Positions 1-8,582 of a stretch of DNA of 64,000 nt are shown here, piece by piece. Numbering within the stretch: position 1 is the first letter of the stretch; the number at the start of each line of letters is the position of its first letter. A model generated the notes under the pieces. It was not told the DNA's origin. It made no database searches and worked only from the letters and a program-made list of their open reading frames with translations. Where the stretch lies: the NCBI RefSeq assembly GCF_002102265.1, contig NZ_LQPG01000010.1, forward strand, positions 280,459 to 344,458, given 5' to 3'. This DNA comes from Mycolicibacter longobardus. GTDB lineage: Bacteria > Actinomycetota > Actinomycetes > Mycobacteriales > Mycobacteriaceae. The translations under genes and the position numbers were made by a program.

Positions 1-2
1 TC

Positions 3-80
3 GACCGGCTCACCTACTTCGTCATCGCCATCTGGCTGGTGTGCATCATCGCGGTGGGCCTGCTGATCAAATACGCCTGA
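3..80 (+). CDS. C-terminal end of a membrane protein (partial)
   Basis: Only the last 25 codons lie in the window. They encode a very hydrophobic stretch with the core VIAIWLVCIIAVGLLI and end in KYA before a TGA stop, so the protein ends in a membrane segment with a short basic tail. No family can be assigned from so little. The next gene converges from the other strand after 15 bp. Confidence 0.55.
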   Translation, partial: DRLTYFVIAIWLVCIIAVGLLIKYA

Positions 81-95
81 GCCGGGCCGGCCGCG

Positions 96-1175
96 TCAGG
101 CCGGCTGAGGTAGGCGTGCGGCGTTCTCCGGCGTGGCGGTCACCGGAACCGAAGGCCCGTGCATGACGGTCGCCTGATCCGTCTTGAACTGTTCGTAGAG
201 TTCCTTGGGCGTCGCGATGCCGTGGCGTGCGAACGCCTCGGCGGGCGTGACGGTCTCCGCGGTGACCGGTGCGATGCCCAGCAGCGCCGGTCCGGCCAGC
301 GGCACGGTCGACGGGCTGAGGTACCGCAGGGCGAGCATGGCGAGTTTCGGCCGGGCCAGCACCGCCATGCCGACCCGCAGAATCGGCCGGATCAGCCAGT
401 CGACGGCGGCACTTTGGTGGGTGTTGGCCAGATCGCGCTGCCATCGGGGCAGCATCCGAATGACCCCGGCCCGCAGCAGGAACCTGGCCGGCCATTTCAG
501 CGGTGCCAGCGCCGCCGGCAGGTCGGGCAGAAACACCTCGGCGTTCATCAGGTGCTGCATCGCATGCTGGGTGGCCTCGCTGGCCGCAAGTCGCGGGCGC
601 ATCCGCTGGAAGTAGTCGCGAACCTCGTCGCGGGTGCGCGGTACCGCCGCCGGGTCGATCGTCTGGAACTCCGCGGCTTTCGCGCAGTCCGCCCAGTACC
701 GGCGTTCGTCGGACTCCGAGAGCTTGCCGGGCCCGTAGAGCTCGTACGCGTAGAGCACCGAATGCCAGCCCGTTACCAGGATCCACAGCTGCTGGTCCGG
801 GTTGTTCGGATCGGACCACACCCCGGAAACGGGTTCCACGCAGCCGGCATGCGCATGCACCTTCGTCAGCGTTTCCGCCGCCTTGGCCGCGGACAGCGAA
901 TCCCCGATCGCGATCGTCGCGAAATAGTGGATGGTGCGCTCCAGCCGGACCCGCGGCTGGTTGTAGATCCGGCTGGTGGCGTTGACGGTCGCGGTCAGGA
1001 ACGGGTCCAGCTCCTCGACCACCACCGCGCGGCTGATCGCGACCGTGGGTGTGGTCGGGTACGTCCATACCCGCCACGCCACCGAATCCGGCCCGAACAC
1101 CCCGTAGTCCAGCAGGGGTTGGTACTTGCGCCGGCCGGTGGGCGAAGACGCGTCGGTGAAGCCGGGCTCAGTCAT
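96..1175 (-). CDS. MpaB-type oxygenase family protein (DUF2236)
   Basis: A 359-residue protein that I assign to the ER-bound oxygenase mpaB / rubber oxygenase (DUF2236) family from its overall pattern, for example AISRAVVVEELDPFL and LWILVTGWHSVLYAYELYG. Family members are predicted heme oxygenases; the substrate here is unknown. The ATG at 1175 is chosen because AAGGGGAG lies just upstream; an in-frame GTG-like start at 1202 would add nine residues (MTPHQQGEI). It follows the TetR gene by 23 bp on the same strand, so the two are probably co-transcribed from the operator region at 1825-1880. The link to the divergent acyl-CoA dehydrogenase is inferred from position. Confidence 0.75.
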   Translation of the reverse strand: MTEPGFTDASSPTGRRKYQPLLDYGVFGPDSVAWRVWTYPTTPTVAISRAVVVEELDPFLTATVNATSRIYNQPRVRLERTIHYFATIAIGDSLSAAKAAETLTKVHAHAGCVEPVSGVWSDPNNPDQQLWILVTGWHSVLYAYELYGPGKLSESDERRYWADCAKAAEFQTIDPAAVPRTRDEVRDYFQRMRPRLAASEATQHAMQHLMNAEVFLPDLPAALAPLKWPARFLLRAGVIRMLPRWQRDLANTHQSAAVDWLIRPILRVGMAVLARPKLAMLALRYLSPSTVPLAGPALLGIAPVTAETVTPAEAFARHGIATPKELYEQFKTDQATVMHGPSVPVTATPENAARLPQPA

Positions 1176-1198
1176 GATCTCCCCTTGTTGGTGCGGTG

Positions 1199-1825
1199 TC
1201 ATGCCGCGCGGAATGCGCTGCAGATGATCTGTCCGTAGAACACGCCGAGATCATCGGCGGTCCAATCGTTTTCGTCGTCCAACAGCGACCGCGACGCCGC
1301 CTCGCCGGCCGACATGAACAGTTCGATGAGAACCGGGAGCTTGCGCTCGAGATCTGCTGTCTGCCACCACCGTTGCAGTGCCGGGCCGATCCACCGGGTG
1401 GCGCTGGCGGCGACGGCCCGGCGAGCCTCTGCGACGACGTCGGACACCGAGGGATCCGGGTTGGCCGCGAAGATCAGCCGCCAGGTGGAGGGATGTTCCT
1501 CGACCATGTGCAACAGGTGCTGGTAGCCGGTGACGAATGCGGCCTGCGGGTCGTCGCCGCGGGCGGTGTGCAGCGCTTCGAGCAGCCGGGCCACCATCGT
1601 GTCGCGCTCGCGCTCGACCAACGCCTCGATCAAGGCCACCCGGTCGGGGAAGCAGGAGTACACCACCGGACGGGTGACCCCGAGTCGTTCGGCGACCGAG
1701 CCGACGGTCACCGCGCTGGTGCCGGCCGCGGCTGCGATGGCCAGCGCCGCATCGAGCACCTGCGGGCGGCGACGTTCCGGGCCCAGATGGGCCGCACGCT
1801 CTCGGTTGTTCAGGGCGACAGTCAC
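1199..1825 (-). CDS. TetR-family transcriptional regulator
   Basis: 208 residues. Residues of about 20-68 form a typical TetR helix-turn-helix (VTVGSVAERLGVTRPVVYS followed by CFPDRVALIEALV); the rest is the helical ligand-binding and dimerisation domain. The GTG at 1825 has a TACATT hexamer six bases upstream on its strand, which suggests leaderless translation. It is divergent from an acyl-CoA dehydrogenase gene, and three evenly spaced inverted repeats between them look like its own operators. The likely ligand is an acyl-CoA or fatty acid, inferred from the neighbour. It precedes the MpaB-type oxygenase gene in the same direction. Confidence 0.88.
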   Translation of the reverse strand: MTVALNNRERAAHLGPERRRPQVLDAALAIAAAAGTSAVTVGSVAERLGVTRPVVYSCFPDRVALIEALVERERDTMVARLLEALHTARGDDPQAAFVTGYQHLLHMVEEHPSTWRLIFAANPDPSVSDVVAEARRAVAASATRWIGPALQRWWQTADLERKLPVLIELFMSAGEAASRSLLDDENDWTADDLGVFYGQIICSAFRAA

Positions 1826-1880
1826 TACAGCAATGTAGCAAAATTCTTCACTATTGTAGATTTTTCCTACGCCGATGTAG
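1825..1880. promoter_or_regulatory. Three 21-bp-phased TetR operators in a divergent promoter
   Basis: Three 14-bp sites fit CTAC-N6-GTAG: CTACAGCAATGTAG (1825-1838), CTTCACTATTGTAG (1846-1859, one mismatch) and CTACGCCGATGTAG (1867-1880). Their starts are exactly 21 bp apart, two helical turns. The first covers the TetR start codon and its TACATT hexamer (1832-1837, minus strand). The third overlaps TAGAGT (1878-1883), the likely -10 of the rightward dehydrogenase gene, eight bases before its ATG. The arrangement predicts repression of both directions by the adjacent TetR protein. Confidence 0.75.
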
Positions 1881-1891
1881 AGTCACACCGC

Positions 1892-3802
1892 ATGACCACG
1901 CTGTTCAACCCGCACGCCCCGGACTTCGCCGATTTCGACGAGCGGACCCGCCAGATCTTCACCGCCACCATCGACTTCTTCGAGAGTCACGGAAAGGCCT
2001 GGCTCAAGCAGCAGGACCGCGACCGGGTCTGGTACGCGGAGTTCCTGGAATTCGCCAAACGGGAGGGGATCTTCGCCACATTCCTGACCCCCGCATCGGA
2101 AGCCGGCGGAGATCCCGACAAGCGCTGGGACACCGCCCGCAACGCGATGTACAGCCAGATCCTCGGCTTCTACGGCATGCAGTACTGGTACGTCTGGCAG
2201 GTCACGATCCTGGGGCTCGGGCCGATCTGGCAGTCCGACAACCCCAAGGCCCGTGCGCGTGCCGCCGCGCTGCTGGACGCCGGGGACATCTTCGCGTTCG
2301 GCCTCTCGGAGAAGGAACACGGCGCCGATGTCTACTCCACCGACATGGTGCTCACGCCGAAGAGCAGCGGCGGGTACTCGGCCGACGGCGGCAAGTACTA
2401 CATCGGCAACGGCAACCTGGCCCGCATGGTGTCGGTGTTCGGGCGTCGTGCCGACAAACCGATCCTGGACAGCTCCGACATGGACAGCCACAAGCCCGAC
2501 GAGGACTTCACCGGCTACCTGTTCTTCGCCGCGGACAGCCAGCACAAGGCCTACCGGCTGCGCAAGAACGTCGTCGACGCCCAGATGTATGTGGCCGCGT
2601 TCGACCTGGAGAAGTACCCGGTCTCAGCCGACGACATCCTGCATGAGGGCAAGGGCGCCTTCTACGCTGCCATCAACACCGTCAACATCGGCAAGTTCAA
2701 CCTCGGATTCGGCGCCATCGGCTCCTGCGAGCACGCGATGTATGAAGCCGTCACCCACGCGGAGAACCGGGTGCTGTTCGGCAGCCGCGTCACCGAATTC
2801 CCCCAGATCCGGCAGATGCTCGCCGAGGTCTACTCCCGGCTGATCGGGATGAAGCTCTGCAGCGAACGGGCGATCGACTACATGCGTTCGGCCTCGCCGG
2901 CCGACCGGCGTTACCTGCTGTTCAACGCGATCGAGAAGATGACCGTGACCCGCGAGGGCGAGAAGATCGTCACCGTCCTGTCGGACATCATCGCCGCCCG
3001 CGGCTTCGAGAACGACATGTTCTTCACGATGGCCCTGCTGGGTTCGGTCGGGCTGCCGCGCCTGGAGGGCACCGTGCACGTGAACATGGCGTTGTCGCTG
3101 AAGTTCATGGCCAACTACATGTTCCGTCCCACCGACGCCGGCCTGCTGGCGATGCGCGCCCTGCCGGTCGGTCATGCGCCCAAGCGCGCGGTGCGGGCGT
3201 TGGCCGCCGGACTGCGCACCGCGGGCCACGCGGTGATCCCGCCGCTGGCACGCATTCCGGTGACACCCCGTGCGCTGCGGGCCGCCCGGCCGCCCGCGGT
3301 CAGTCGCCGCCGTGACTTCGCAAACGACGACTTCCTGTTCGCGCAGGGCCCGAGCCGGGGATTGAGCAAGATCGCGTTCGCCGACTGGCGGCCGATCATG
3401 CAGCAGTTCGCCCACATCCCCAATGTCGGGGTGTTCTTGGCGCAGGCCGAGGCATTTCAGGCGCTGCTGGCCGTCGCCGAGCCCACGCCCGAACAGCAGG
3501 CCGACGTCGACTTCCTGTTCAGCGTGGGGGAGCTGTTCACTCTGCTGCCCTACGCGCAGCTCATCTTGGAGCAGGCCGCCCTCGGCGACACCGACCCGGA
3601 CGTGATCGATCAGCTCTTCGAAGTGCTGGTGACCGACTTCTCCGGCCACGCCACCAAACTGCACTGCAAGGCCACCGCCACCGCCGCGCAGAAGGCCCGG
3701 GCACTCGACCTGATCAGGCAACCGGTGGCCGACACCGGGCGATTCGACCGGGTGGTCGCCCAGGCGCGTGCCCTGGCGAATGCCTACGAGATGAAGCCTT
3801 GA
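1892..3802 (+). CDS. Acyl-CoA dehydrogenase family protein
   Basis: 636 residues, somewhat longer than the roughly 400 of a standard acyl-CoA dehydrogenase. The middle-domain flavin/substrate signature is visible as FGLSEKEHGADVYSTD around residues 135-150, followed by the beta-domain GGKYYIGNGN. A helical C-terminal domain runs on into an extra region of about 200 residues resembling the extended FadE/acyl-CoA oxidase-like dehydrogenases. It would oxidise an acyl-CoA to the 2-enoyl form using FAD; chain length is unknown. The ATG at 1892 has no Shine-Dalgarno sequence but sits eight bases after TAGAGT, fitting leaderless expression under the TetR operators. It ends 4 bp from the convergent next gene. 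Confidence 0.85.
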   Translation: MTTLFNPHAPDFADFDERTRQIFTATIDFFESHGKAWLKQQDRDRVWYAEFLEFAKREGIFATFLTPASEAGGDPDKRWDTARNAMYSQILGFYGMQYWYVWQVTILGLGPIWQSDNPKARARAAALLDAGDIFAFGLSEKEHGADVYSTDMVLTPKSSGGYSADGGKYYIGNGNLARMVSVFGRRADKPILDSSDMDSHKPDEDFTGYLFFAADSQHKAYRLRKNVVDAQMYVAAFDLEKYPVSADDILHEGKGAFYAAINTVNIGKFNLGFGAIGSCEHAMYEAVTHAENRVLFGSRVTEFPQIRQMLAEVYSRLIGMKLCSERAIDYMRSASPADRRYLLFNAIEKMTVTREGEKIVTVLSDIIAARGFENDMFFTMALLGSVGLPRLEGTVHVNMALSLKFMANYMFRPTDAGLLAMRALPVGHAPKRAVRALAAGLRTAGHAVIPPLARIPVTPRALRAARPPAVSRRRDFANDDFLFAQGPSRGLSKIAFADWRPIMQQFAHIPNVGVFLAQAEAFQALLAVAEPTPEQQADVDFLFSVGELFTLLPYAQLILEQAALGDTDPDVIDQLFEVLVTDFSGHATKLHCKATATAAQKARALDLIRQPVADTGRFDRVVAQARALANAYEMKP

Positions 3803-3806
3803 GGCG

Positions 3807-4196
3807 TCAGCGCCCCACCCGGTTCCGCATGGCGTTGAACATGCCGCGGACCGCGTTCTCGGTGGCCGCCAGCGGCGACATTGCCGTCTCGCCGACCTCG
3901 ACGAGGTAGTCGATCCGGCTGACGATGGCCTCCACCGGTTCGATCAGCGTCGCCAGTCGCCGGGCCAGGTCATCCAGACCGGCCATGGTCGACTCCAGGT
4001 GGTCCAGACCGTCGCCGAGGCGTTCGACGGTGGCGTTGAGGCCGGCCAGTGAGCTGTTGAGCTCATTCATCGTGTTGCCCAGGCCACTGAGGACATCCTC
4101 GAGCTGCCCCACCGTCACGTCGGCGTTCAGCGCCGCCTGGGCCAGTGTCTTGAGCCGATTGCGTTCGCCGCCGGAACCCGAGCTTCTGTCTGCCAT
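3807..4196 (-). CDS. Small coiled-coil protein, Rv1444c-like
   Basis: 129 residues, no recognised enzymatic domain. After a polar start (MADRSSGSGGERNRLKTLAQ) most of the protein is amphipathic helix with heptad-like Leu/Ile spacing (VGQLEDVLSGLGNTMNELN, then LDDLARRLATLIEPVEAI). It lies 31 bp downstream of pgl on the same strand, the position held by Rv1444c in M. tuberculosis. It is probably the last gene of the pentose-phosphate operon, although its job there is unknown. The ATG at 4196 was chosen because the helical region begins shortly after it. Confidence 0.75.
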   Translation of the reverse strand: MADRSSGSGGERNRLKTLAQAALNADVTVGQLEDVLSGLGNTMNELNSSLAGLNATVERLGDGLDHLESTMAGLDDLARRLATLIEPVEAIVSRIDYLVEVGETAMSPLAATENAVRGMFNAMRNRVGR

Positions 4197-4227
4197 GCCG
4201 CCAATTATGACGCGTCGCGGCCGACGA

Positions 4228-4974
4228 CTAGTCAGATTTCCCCGGCAGCTGCGAGGCCGCCGCCTGATCGAGCAGCCACACCGTCTGCTCACGCCCGATC
4301 GCGCCCGCGGCCGGCACCGACACCGGGTCAGCGCCACCGACGGCGGCGGCCACCGCATGGGCCTTGGACGCGCCGGCCACCACCAGCCAGACCTGGCGGG
4401 AGCGCTGGATTGCCGGCAGCGTCAAGGTGATGCGGCGCGGCGGCGGTTTGGGCGAATCGTAGACCGGCAGCACCAGCCGGGCGGATTCGATTACCGCCGG
4501 GGTGTCCGGGAACAGTGAGTTGACGTGGCCTTCACCACCCATGCCCAACAGATGCACGTCGAAGTCCGGTGTGCGCTCACCGGGTTCGGCATGATCGGCC
4601 AGTACCTGCTCGTAGGCCAGCGCCGCGACGTCCAGATCATCGCCGAACGCGCCGTCGCTGGCGGCCATCGCGTGAATGTTGTCGGCCGGGATCCCGACGC
4701 GGTCCAACAGCGCCTCGCGGGCCTGCTTTTCGTTGCGCTCGTCATCGTCGCCAGGTACGAATCGGTCGTCGCCGAAATACACGTGCACGCGTTCCCAGTC
4801 GATCCGCGCTGCATGCTCACCGAGCCGACGCAGCAGCCCGATACCGCTACCGCCGCCGGTCAACACGATCTGTGCACGGCCCCGCGCGGCGATGGCCGAC
4901 TCGACGGCATCGGCCAGCCGGTCACCGGCGGCGGCGACCAGTGCGGCGGCGTCGGGATAAGTCGCAACGATCAC
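4228..4974 (-). CDS. pgl: 6-phosphogluconolactonase
   Basis: 248 residues, the usual size for the bacterial NagB-like lactonase (devB in M. tuberculosis annotation). It hydrolyses 6-phosphogluconolactone made by Zwf, the second oxidative pentose-phosphate step. Family motifs seen are [14 protein letters not shown] near the N-terminus, [19 protein letters not shown], and [16 protein letters not shown]. The GTG start at 4974 overlaps the opcA stop codon as GTGA, indicating translational coupling in the tkt-tal-zwf-opcA-pgl operon. Confidence 0.93.
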   Translation of the reverse strand: MIVATYPDAAALVAAAGDRLADAVESAIAARGRAQIVLTGGGSGIGLLRRLGEHAARIDWERVHVYFGDDRFVPGDDDERNEKQAREALLDRVGIPADNIHAMAASDGAFGDDLDVAALAYEQVLADHAEPGERTPDFDVHLLGMGGEGHVNSLFPDTPAVIESARLVLPVYDSPKPPPRRITLTLPAIQRSRQVWLVVAGASKAHAVAAAVGGADPVSVPAAGAIGREQTVWLLDQAAASQLPGKSD

Positions 4975-5891
4975 AGATACTCCACTTCTTCGAGGCCGGT
5001 CAGCGCGGCGCCGTAGATGGCGTCGGGGTCCAGTCGGCGCAGATCTTCGGCCAGGCATTCCGCAGTCACCCGGCGCGGCAGTGGCACGAATGCGTCGGGC
5101 CGTCCGGTGCGGCTCAAGGTGGCGGTCACCCCGTCCTGGGGGCGGCTCAGTGCCACCGTTTCGCTGTCGCGCACCAACTCGATCTTCAGTTCGCCGACCA
5201 CGCGCCGCACCGGTCCGTCGATGCGACTGGCCAGCCAGCCGGCCAGGATGTCCAGGGCCGGCTCCGTCGGCAACCCGGAGACCTGCGCCGAGCGGATCGG
5301 CTCGTAGGGCGCCTGATCCAGCGCGGAGGCCAGCAGCGCCCGCCAGTAGGTGATGCGGCTCCACGACAGATCGGTGTCGCCGGCGGTGTAGCCGCCCCGG
5401 CGACTCTTGATCGCCGCCAGGGGATCCGGCGCGTTGGTGGCGTCGGTGATCCGGCGCACCGCCAGCGCGCCCAGCGGATCGGCGGCCGGCGCCGCCGGCG
5501 CGACGTCGGGCCACCACGCGACGATCGGGATGTCGGGCAGCAGGAACGGCACCACGACCGCGTCGGCGTGCCCGGCCAGCGGACCGCACAGCCGCAGCAC
5601 CACCACTTCGCCCGCCCCGGCTTCGCCGAACATCCGCAGCTGGGCGTCCAACCGGGCCTCGGGAGACTCGGGGTCACCGGTCACCACCACGATCACCCGA
5701 CACGGATGCTCGTGGCTGGCGATGTTGGCCGCGGCGATGGACTCGTCGAGCAGTGTGTCGTTCTCGGCGTCTTCGAGGGCGATGATCAGGCTCAGCACCC
5801 GGCCGGTGGTCGCCGCGCCGATCTGCTCGCGGAGCTCGTTGAGTTTCTTGTTGATCGCGGTGGTGGACGTATCGGGCAGGTCGAGAATCAT
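4971..5891 (-). CDS. opcA: Glucose-6-phosphate dehydrogenase assembly protein OpcA
   Basis: 306 residues, with the OpcA hallmarks [17 protein letters not shown] at the start and a central [13 protein letters not shown] segment. OpcA is known to activate or assist assembly of glucose-6-phosphate dehydrogenase in cyanobacteria and actinobacteria. Its ATG at 5891 overlaps the zwf stop codon as ATGA, and its stop overlaps the pgl start, so it is coupled on both sides. Order and overlaps match the Rv1447c-Rv1445c segment. Confidence 0.92.
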   Translation of the reverse strand: MILDLPDTSTTAINKKLNELREQIGAATTGRVLSLIIALEDAENDTLLDESIAAANIASHEHPCRVIVVVTGDPESPEARLDAQLRMFGEAGAGEVVVLRLCGPLAGHADAVVVPFLLPDIPIVAWWPDVAPAAPAADPLGALAVRRITDATNAPDPLAAIKSRRGGYTAGDTDLSWSRITYWRALLASALDQAPYEPIRSAQVSGLPTEPALDILAGWLASRIDGPVRRVVGELKIELVRDSETVALSRPQDGVTATLSRTGRPDAFVPLPRRVTAECLAEDLRRLDPDAIYGAALTGLEEVEYL

Positions 5892-7444
5892 GGGCGCCGC
5901 CATTCGCGGCCGGAACGCGCCAGCATCTCGAACGACGACTGCGGCCCCCAGCTCCCGGCCACATAGGGTTCCGGCTTGCCGTGTTCGGCCCAGTTCTCCA
6001 GCACCGGATCCAGTATTTCCCAAGACAATTCGACTTCGGCATTGACCGGGAACAGCGACGGTTCGCCCAGCAGCACGTCCAGGATCAGCCGCTCGTAGGC
6101 CTCCGGCGAATCCTCGGAGAACGCCGAGCCGTAGGAGAAGTCCATATTGACGTCGCGGACTTCCATCAGGTGTCCGGGCACCTTGGACCCGAACCGCAGG
6201 GTGATCCCTTCGTCGGGCTGCACCCGGATCACCAGTGCGTTCTTGCCCAACTCGTCGGTCATGGTGGCGTCGAACGGTAGGTGCGGGGCGCGTTTGAACA
6301 CCAGGGCGATCTCGGTGACGCGCCGCCCCAGGCGTTTGCCGGTGCGCAGGTAGAACGGCACGCCGGCCCAGCGCCGGGTGTCGACCTCCAGGGTGATCGC
6401 CGCAAAGGTCTCGGTCCGCGAATCGTGGGCGAACCCCTCCTCGTCGAGTAGGCCCACGACGTGTTCGCCGCCCTGCCATCCGGCGGCGTACTGGCCGCGG
6501 GAGGTGGTCTCATCCAGTGGCTGTGCCAGCCGGGTGGCCGAGAGCACTTTGATCTTCTCGGCCTGCAATTCGGCGGGGGAGAAGCTGACCGGCTCCTCCA
6601 TCGCGGTCAGAGCCAGCAACTGCAGCAGGTGGTTCTGGATCACGTCGCGGGCGGCGCCGATGCCGTCGTAATAGCCGGCTCGCCCACCCAGGCCGATGTC
6701 TTCGGCCATGGTGATCTGTACGTGGTCGACGTAGTGGGCGTTCCAGATCGGGTCGAACAGCTGGTTGGCGAAGCGCAGCGCCAGAATGTTCTGCACCGTC
6801 TCCTTACCCAGGTAGTGGTCGATCCGGAACACTGACTCCTCCGGGAAGACGCTGTTGACCACGCTGTTGAGCTCGACCGCGCTGGCCAGATCGTGGCCGA
6901 ACGGCTTCTCGATCACCACCCGGCTCCACCGGCCGTCCCGCGGCCGCGCCAGCCCGGTCGAGTGCAGCTTCTCGCACACCACCGGGAACGCGCCGGGCGG
7001 GATCGACAGGTAGAAGGCGTGATTGCCGCCGGTGCCGCGTTCGGCGTCGAGTTCCTCCAGGGTCTGCGCCAGCCGGGCGAATGCCTCGTCGTCGTCGAAC
7101 GTTCCTGTCACGAAACGGAATCCGGCGGCCAGCCGGTCCCACACCACCTGGCGGAACGGGGTGCGGGCGTGCTCCTTGACGGCCTGGTAGACCACGTCGG
7201 CGAAGTCCTCGTCGGCCCAGTCCCGGCGAGCGAACCCGACCAGCGCGAAGGTCGGTGGCAGCAGCCCGCGGTTGGCCAGGTCGTAGATGGCCGGCATGAG
7301 CTTGCGCCGGGCCAGGTCGCCGGTGACACCGAAGATCACCACACCACACGGGCCGGCGATGCGGGGCAGGCGCTTGTCCCGCTTGTCCCGCAGCGGATTC
7401 CGCCACTGCGCGGCGGTGTTTCGCGCTGCCCCGGCGCCGGCCAT
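5888..7444 (-). CDS. zwf: Glucose-6-phosphate 1-dehydrogenase
   Basis: 518 residues. The Rossmann dinucleotide-binding motif appears near residue 40 (VVIFGVTGDLARRKL), and the active-site signature RIDHYLGKETVQN is in mid-protein. The enzyme oxidises glucose-6-phosphate to the lactone and yields NADPH, entering the oxidative pentose-phosphate pathway. The ATG at 7444 begins four bases after the tal stop. The length and the tal/opcA context match zwf2 (Rv1447c). Confidence 0.95.
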   Translation of the reverse strand: MAGAGAARNTAAQWRNPLRDKRDKRLPRIAGPCGVVIFGVTGDLARRKLMPAIYDLANRGLLPPTFALVGFARRDWADEDFADVVYQAVKEHARTPFRQVVWDRLAAGFRFVTGTFDDDEAFARLAQTLEELDAERGTGGNHAFYLSIPPGAFPVVCEKLHSTGLARPRDGRWSRVVIEKPFGHDLASAVELNSVVNSVFPEESVFRIDHYLGKETVQNILALRFANQLFDPIWNAHYVDHVQITMAEDIGLGGRAGYYDGIGAARDVIQNHLLQLLALTAMEEPVSFSPAELQAEKIKVLSATRLAQPLDETTSRGQYAAGWQGGEHVVGLLDEEGFAHDSRTETFAAITLEVDTRRWAGVPFYLRTGKRLGRRVTEIALVFKRAPHLPFDATMTDELGKNALVIRVQPDEGITLRFGSKVPGHLMEVRDVNMDFSYGSAFSEDSPEAYERLILDVLLGEPSLFPVNAEVELSWEILDPVLENWAEHGKPEPYVAGSWGPQSSFEMLARSGREWRRP

Positions 7445-7448
7445 CAGA

Positions 7449-8561
7449 TCACTTGGCGGCTTCGAGCTGCGCTGAGGTGGCGTCCAGCAGTTCGCCCCAG
7501 GATGTCTCGAACTTCTCCACGCCCTCGGACTCCAACACCTCGAACACATCGGGCAGGTCGATGCCCACGGCTGCGAGCTGGTCGAAGACGGCCTGGGAGG
7601 CCGATGCGGTGCCGGTGATGGTGTCGCCGGTGATGTCCCCGTGGTCGGCCACCGCGTCCAGCGTCGGCTCCGGCATGGTGTTGACGGTGTTGGCCGCAAC
7701 CAACTCGGTGACGTAGAGGGTGTCCGGGTAGTCCGGGTTCTTGACGCCGGTCGAAGCCCACAACGGGCGCTGCACCCGGGCGCCGTGTGCCGCCAGCGCG
7801 GCGAAGCGCTCGCCGGCGAACACCTCTTCGTAGGCGGCGTAGGCCAGCCGGGCGTTGGCGACCCCGGCCTGTCCGCGTAGCGCCAGCGCTTCGGCTGAGC
7901 CGATCTTCTCCAGCCGGGCGTCGATCTCGGTGTCGACCCGGGATACGAAGAACGAGGCCACCGAGTGGATCTTGGCCAGGTCGTGCCCGGCGGCCTTGGC
8001 GGCCTCCAGGCCGGCCAGGTAGGCGTCCATCACCTCACGGTGCCGCTCGACGGAGAAGATCAGCGTGACGTTGACCGAGATCCCTTCGGCCAGTACCGCG
8101 GTGATGGCCGGCAGGCCTGCCTTGGTGGCCGGGATCTTGATGAACAGGTTGGGGCGGTCGACGATCTTCCACAGCTCGACGGCCTGCGCGACGGTCTTGT
8201 CGGTGTCATGGGCCAGACGCGGGTCGACCTCGATCGACACCCGGCCGTCCACACCGTCGGATGCCTCCCACGCGTGGGTCAGCACCTCGCACGCGTTGCG
8301 CACGTCGTCGGTGGTGACGGTGCGGATCACCGCGTCCACGTCGGCGCCACGGGCGGCCAGTTCGGCCAGTTGCCTGTCGTAGGCGTGGCCCTTCTCCAGT
8401 GCCTTCTGGAAGATGGTCGGGTTGGTGGTAACCCCGACCACACTGCGGGTGGCGACCAGCTCGGCCAGGTTGCCCGACGTGAGCCGGTCCCGGGACAGAT
8501 CATCGAGCCACACCGATACGCCGGCGGCGCTCAGAGCGGCAAGCTTGGGGTTCTGAGTCAT
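7449..8561 (-). CDS. tal: Transaldolase
   Basis: 370 residues, the longer actinobacterial form of transaldolase. The first signature [13 protein letters not shown] is near residue 45. The active-site segment [16 protein letters not shown] contains the Schiff-base lysine (the K of IKIPAT). It transfers a dihydroxyacetone unit between sedoheptulose-7-phosphate and glyceraldehyde-3-phosphate. It lies 21 bp after tkt and 4 bp before zwf, in one operon. Confidence 0.95.
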   Translation of the reverse strand: MTQNPKLAALSAAGVSVWLDDLSRDRLTSGNLAELVATRSVVGVTTNPTIFQKALEKGHAYDRQLAELAARGADVDAVIRTVTTDDVRNACEVLTHAWEASDGVDGRVSIEVDPRLAHDTDKTVAQAVELWKIVDRPNLFIKIPATKAGLPAITAVLAEGISVNVTLIFSVERHREVMDAYLAGLEAAKAAGHDLAKIHSVASFFVSRVDTEIDARLEKIGSAEALALRGQAGVANARLAYAAYEEVFAGERFAALAAHGARVQRPLWASTGVKNPDYPDTLYVTELVAANTVNTMPEPTLDAVADHGDITGDTITGTASASQAVFDQLAAVGIDLPDVFEVLESEGVEKFETSWGELLDATSAQLEAAK

Positions 8562-8582
8562 GTTGCGCTCCTTTGATTGACG

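Noticed and set aside
4197..4358. Longer start for the Rv1444c-like gene
   Set aside because: It would run into the 3' end of pgl and adds an Arg/Ser/Pro-rich sequence typical of out-of-frame reading.
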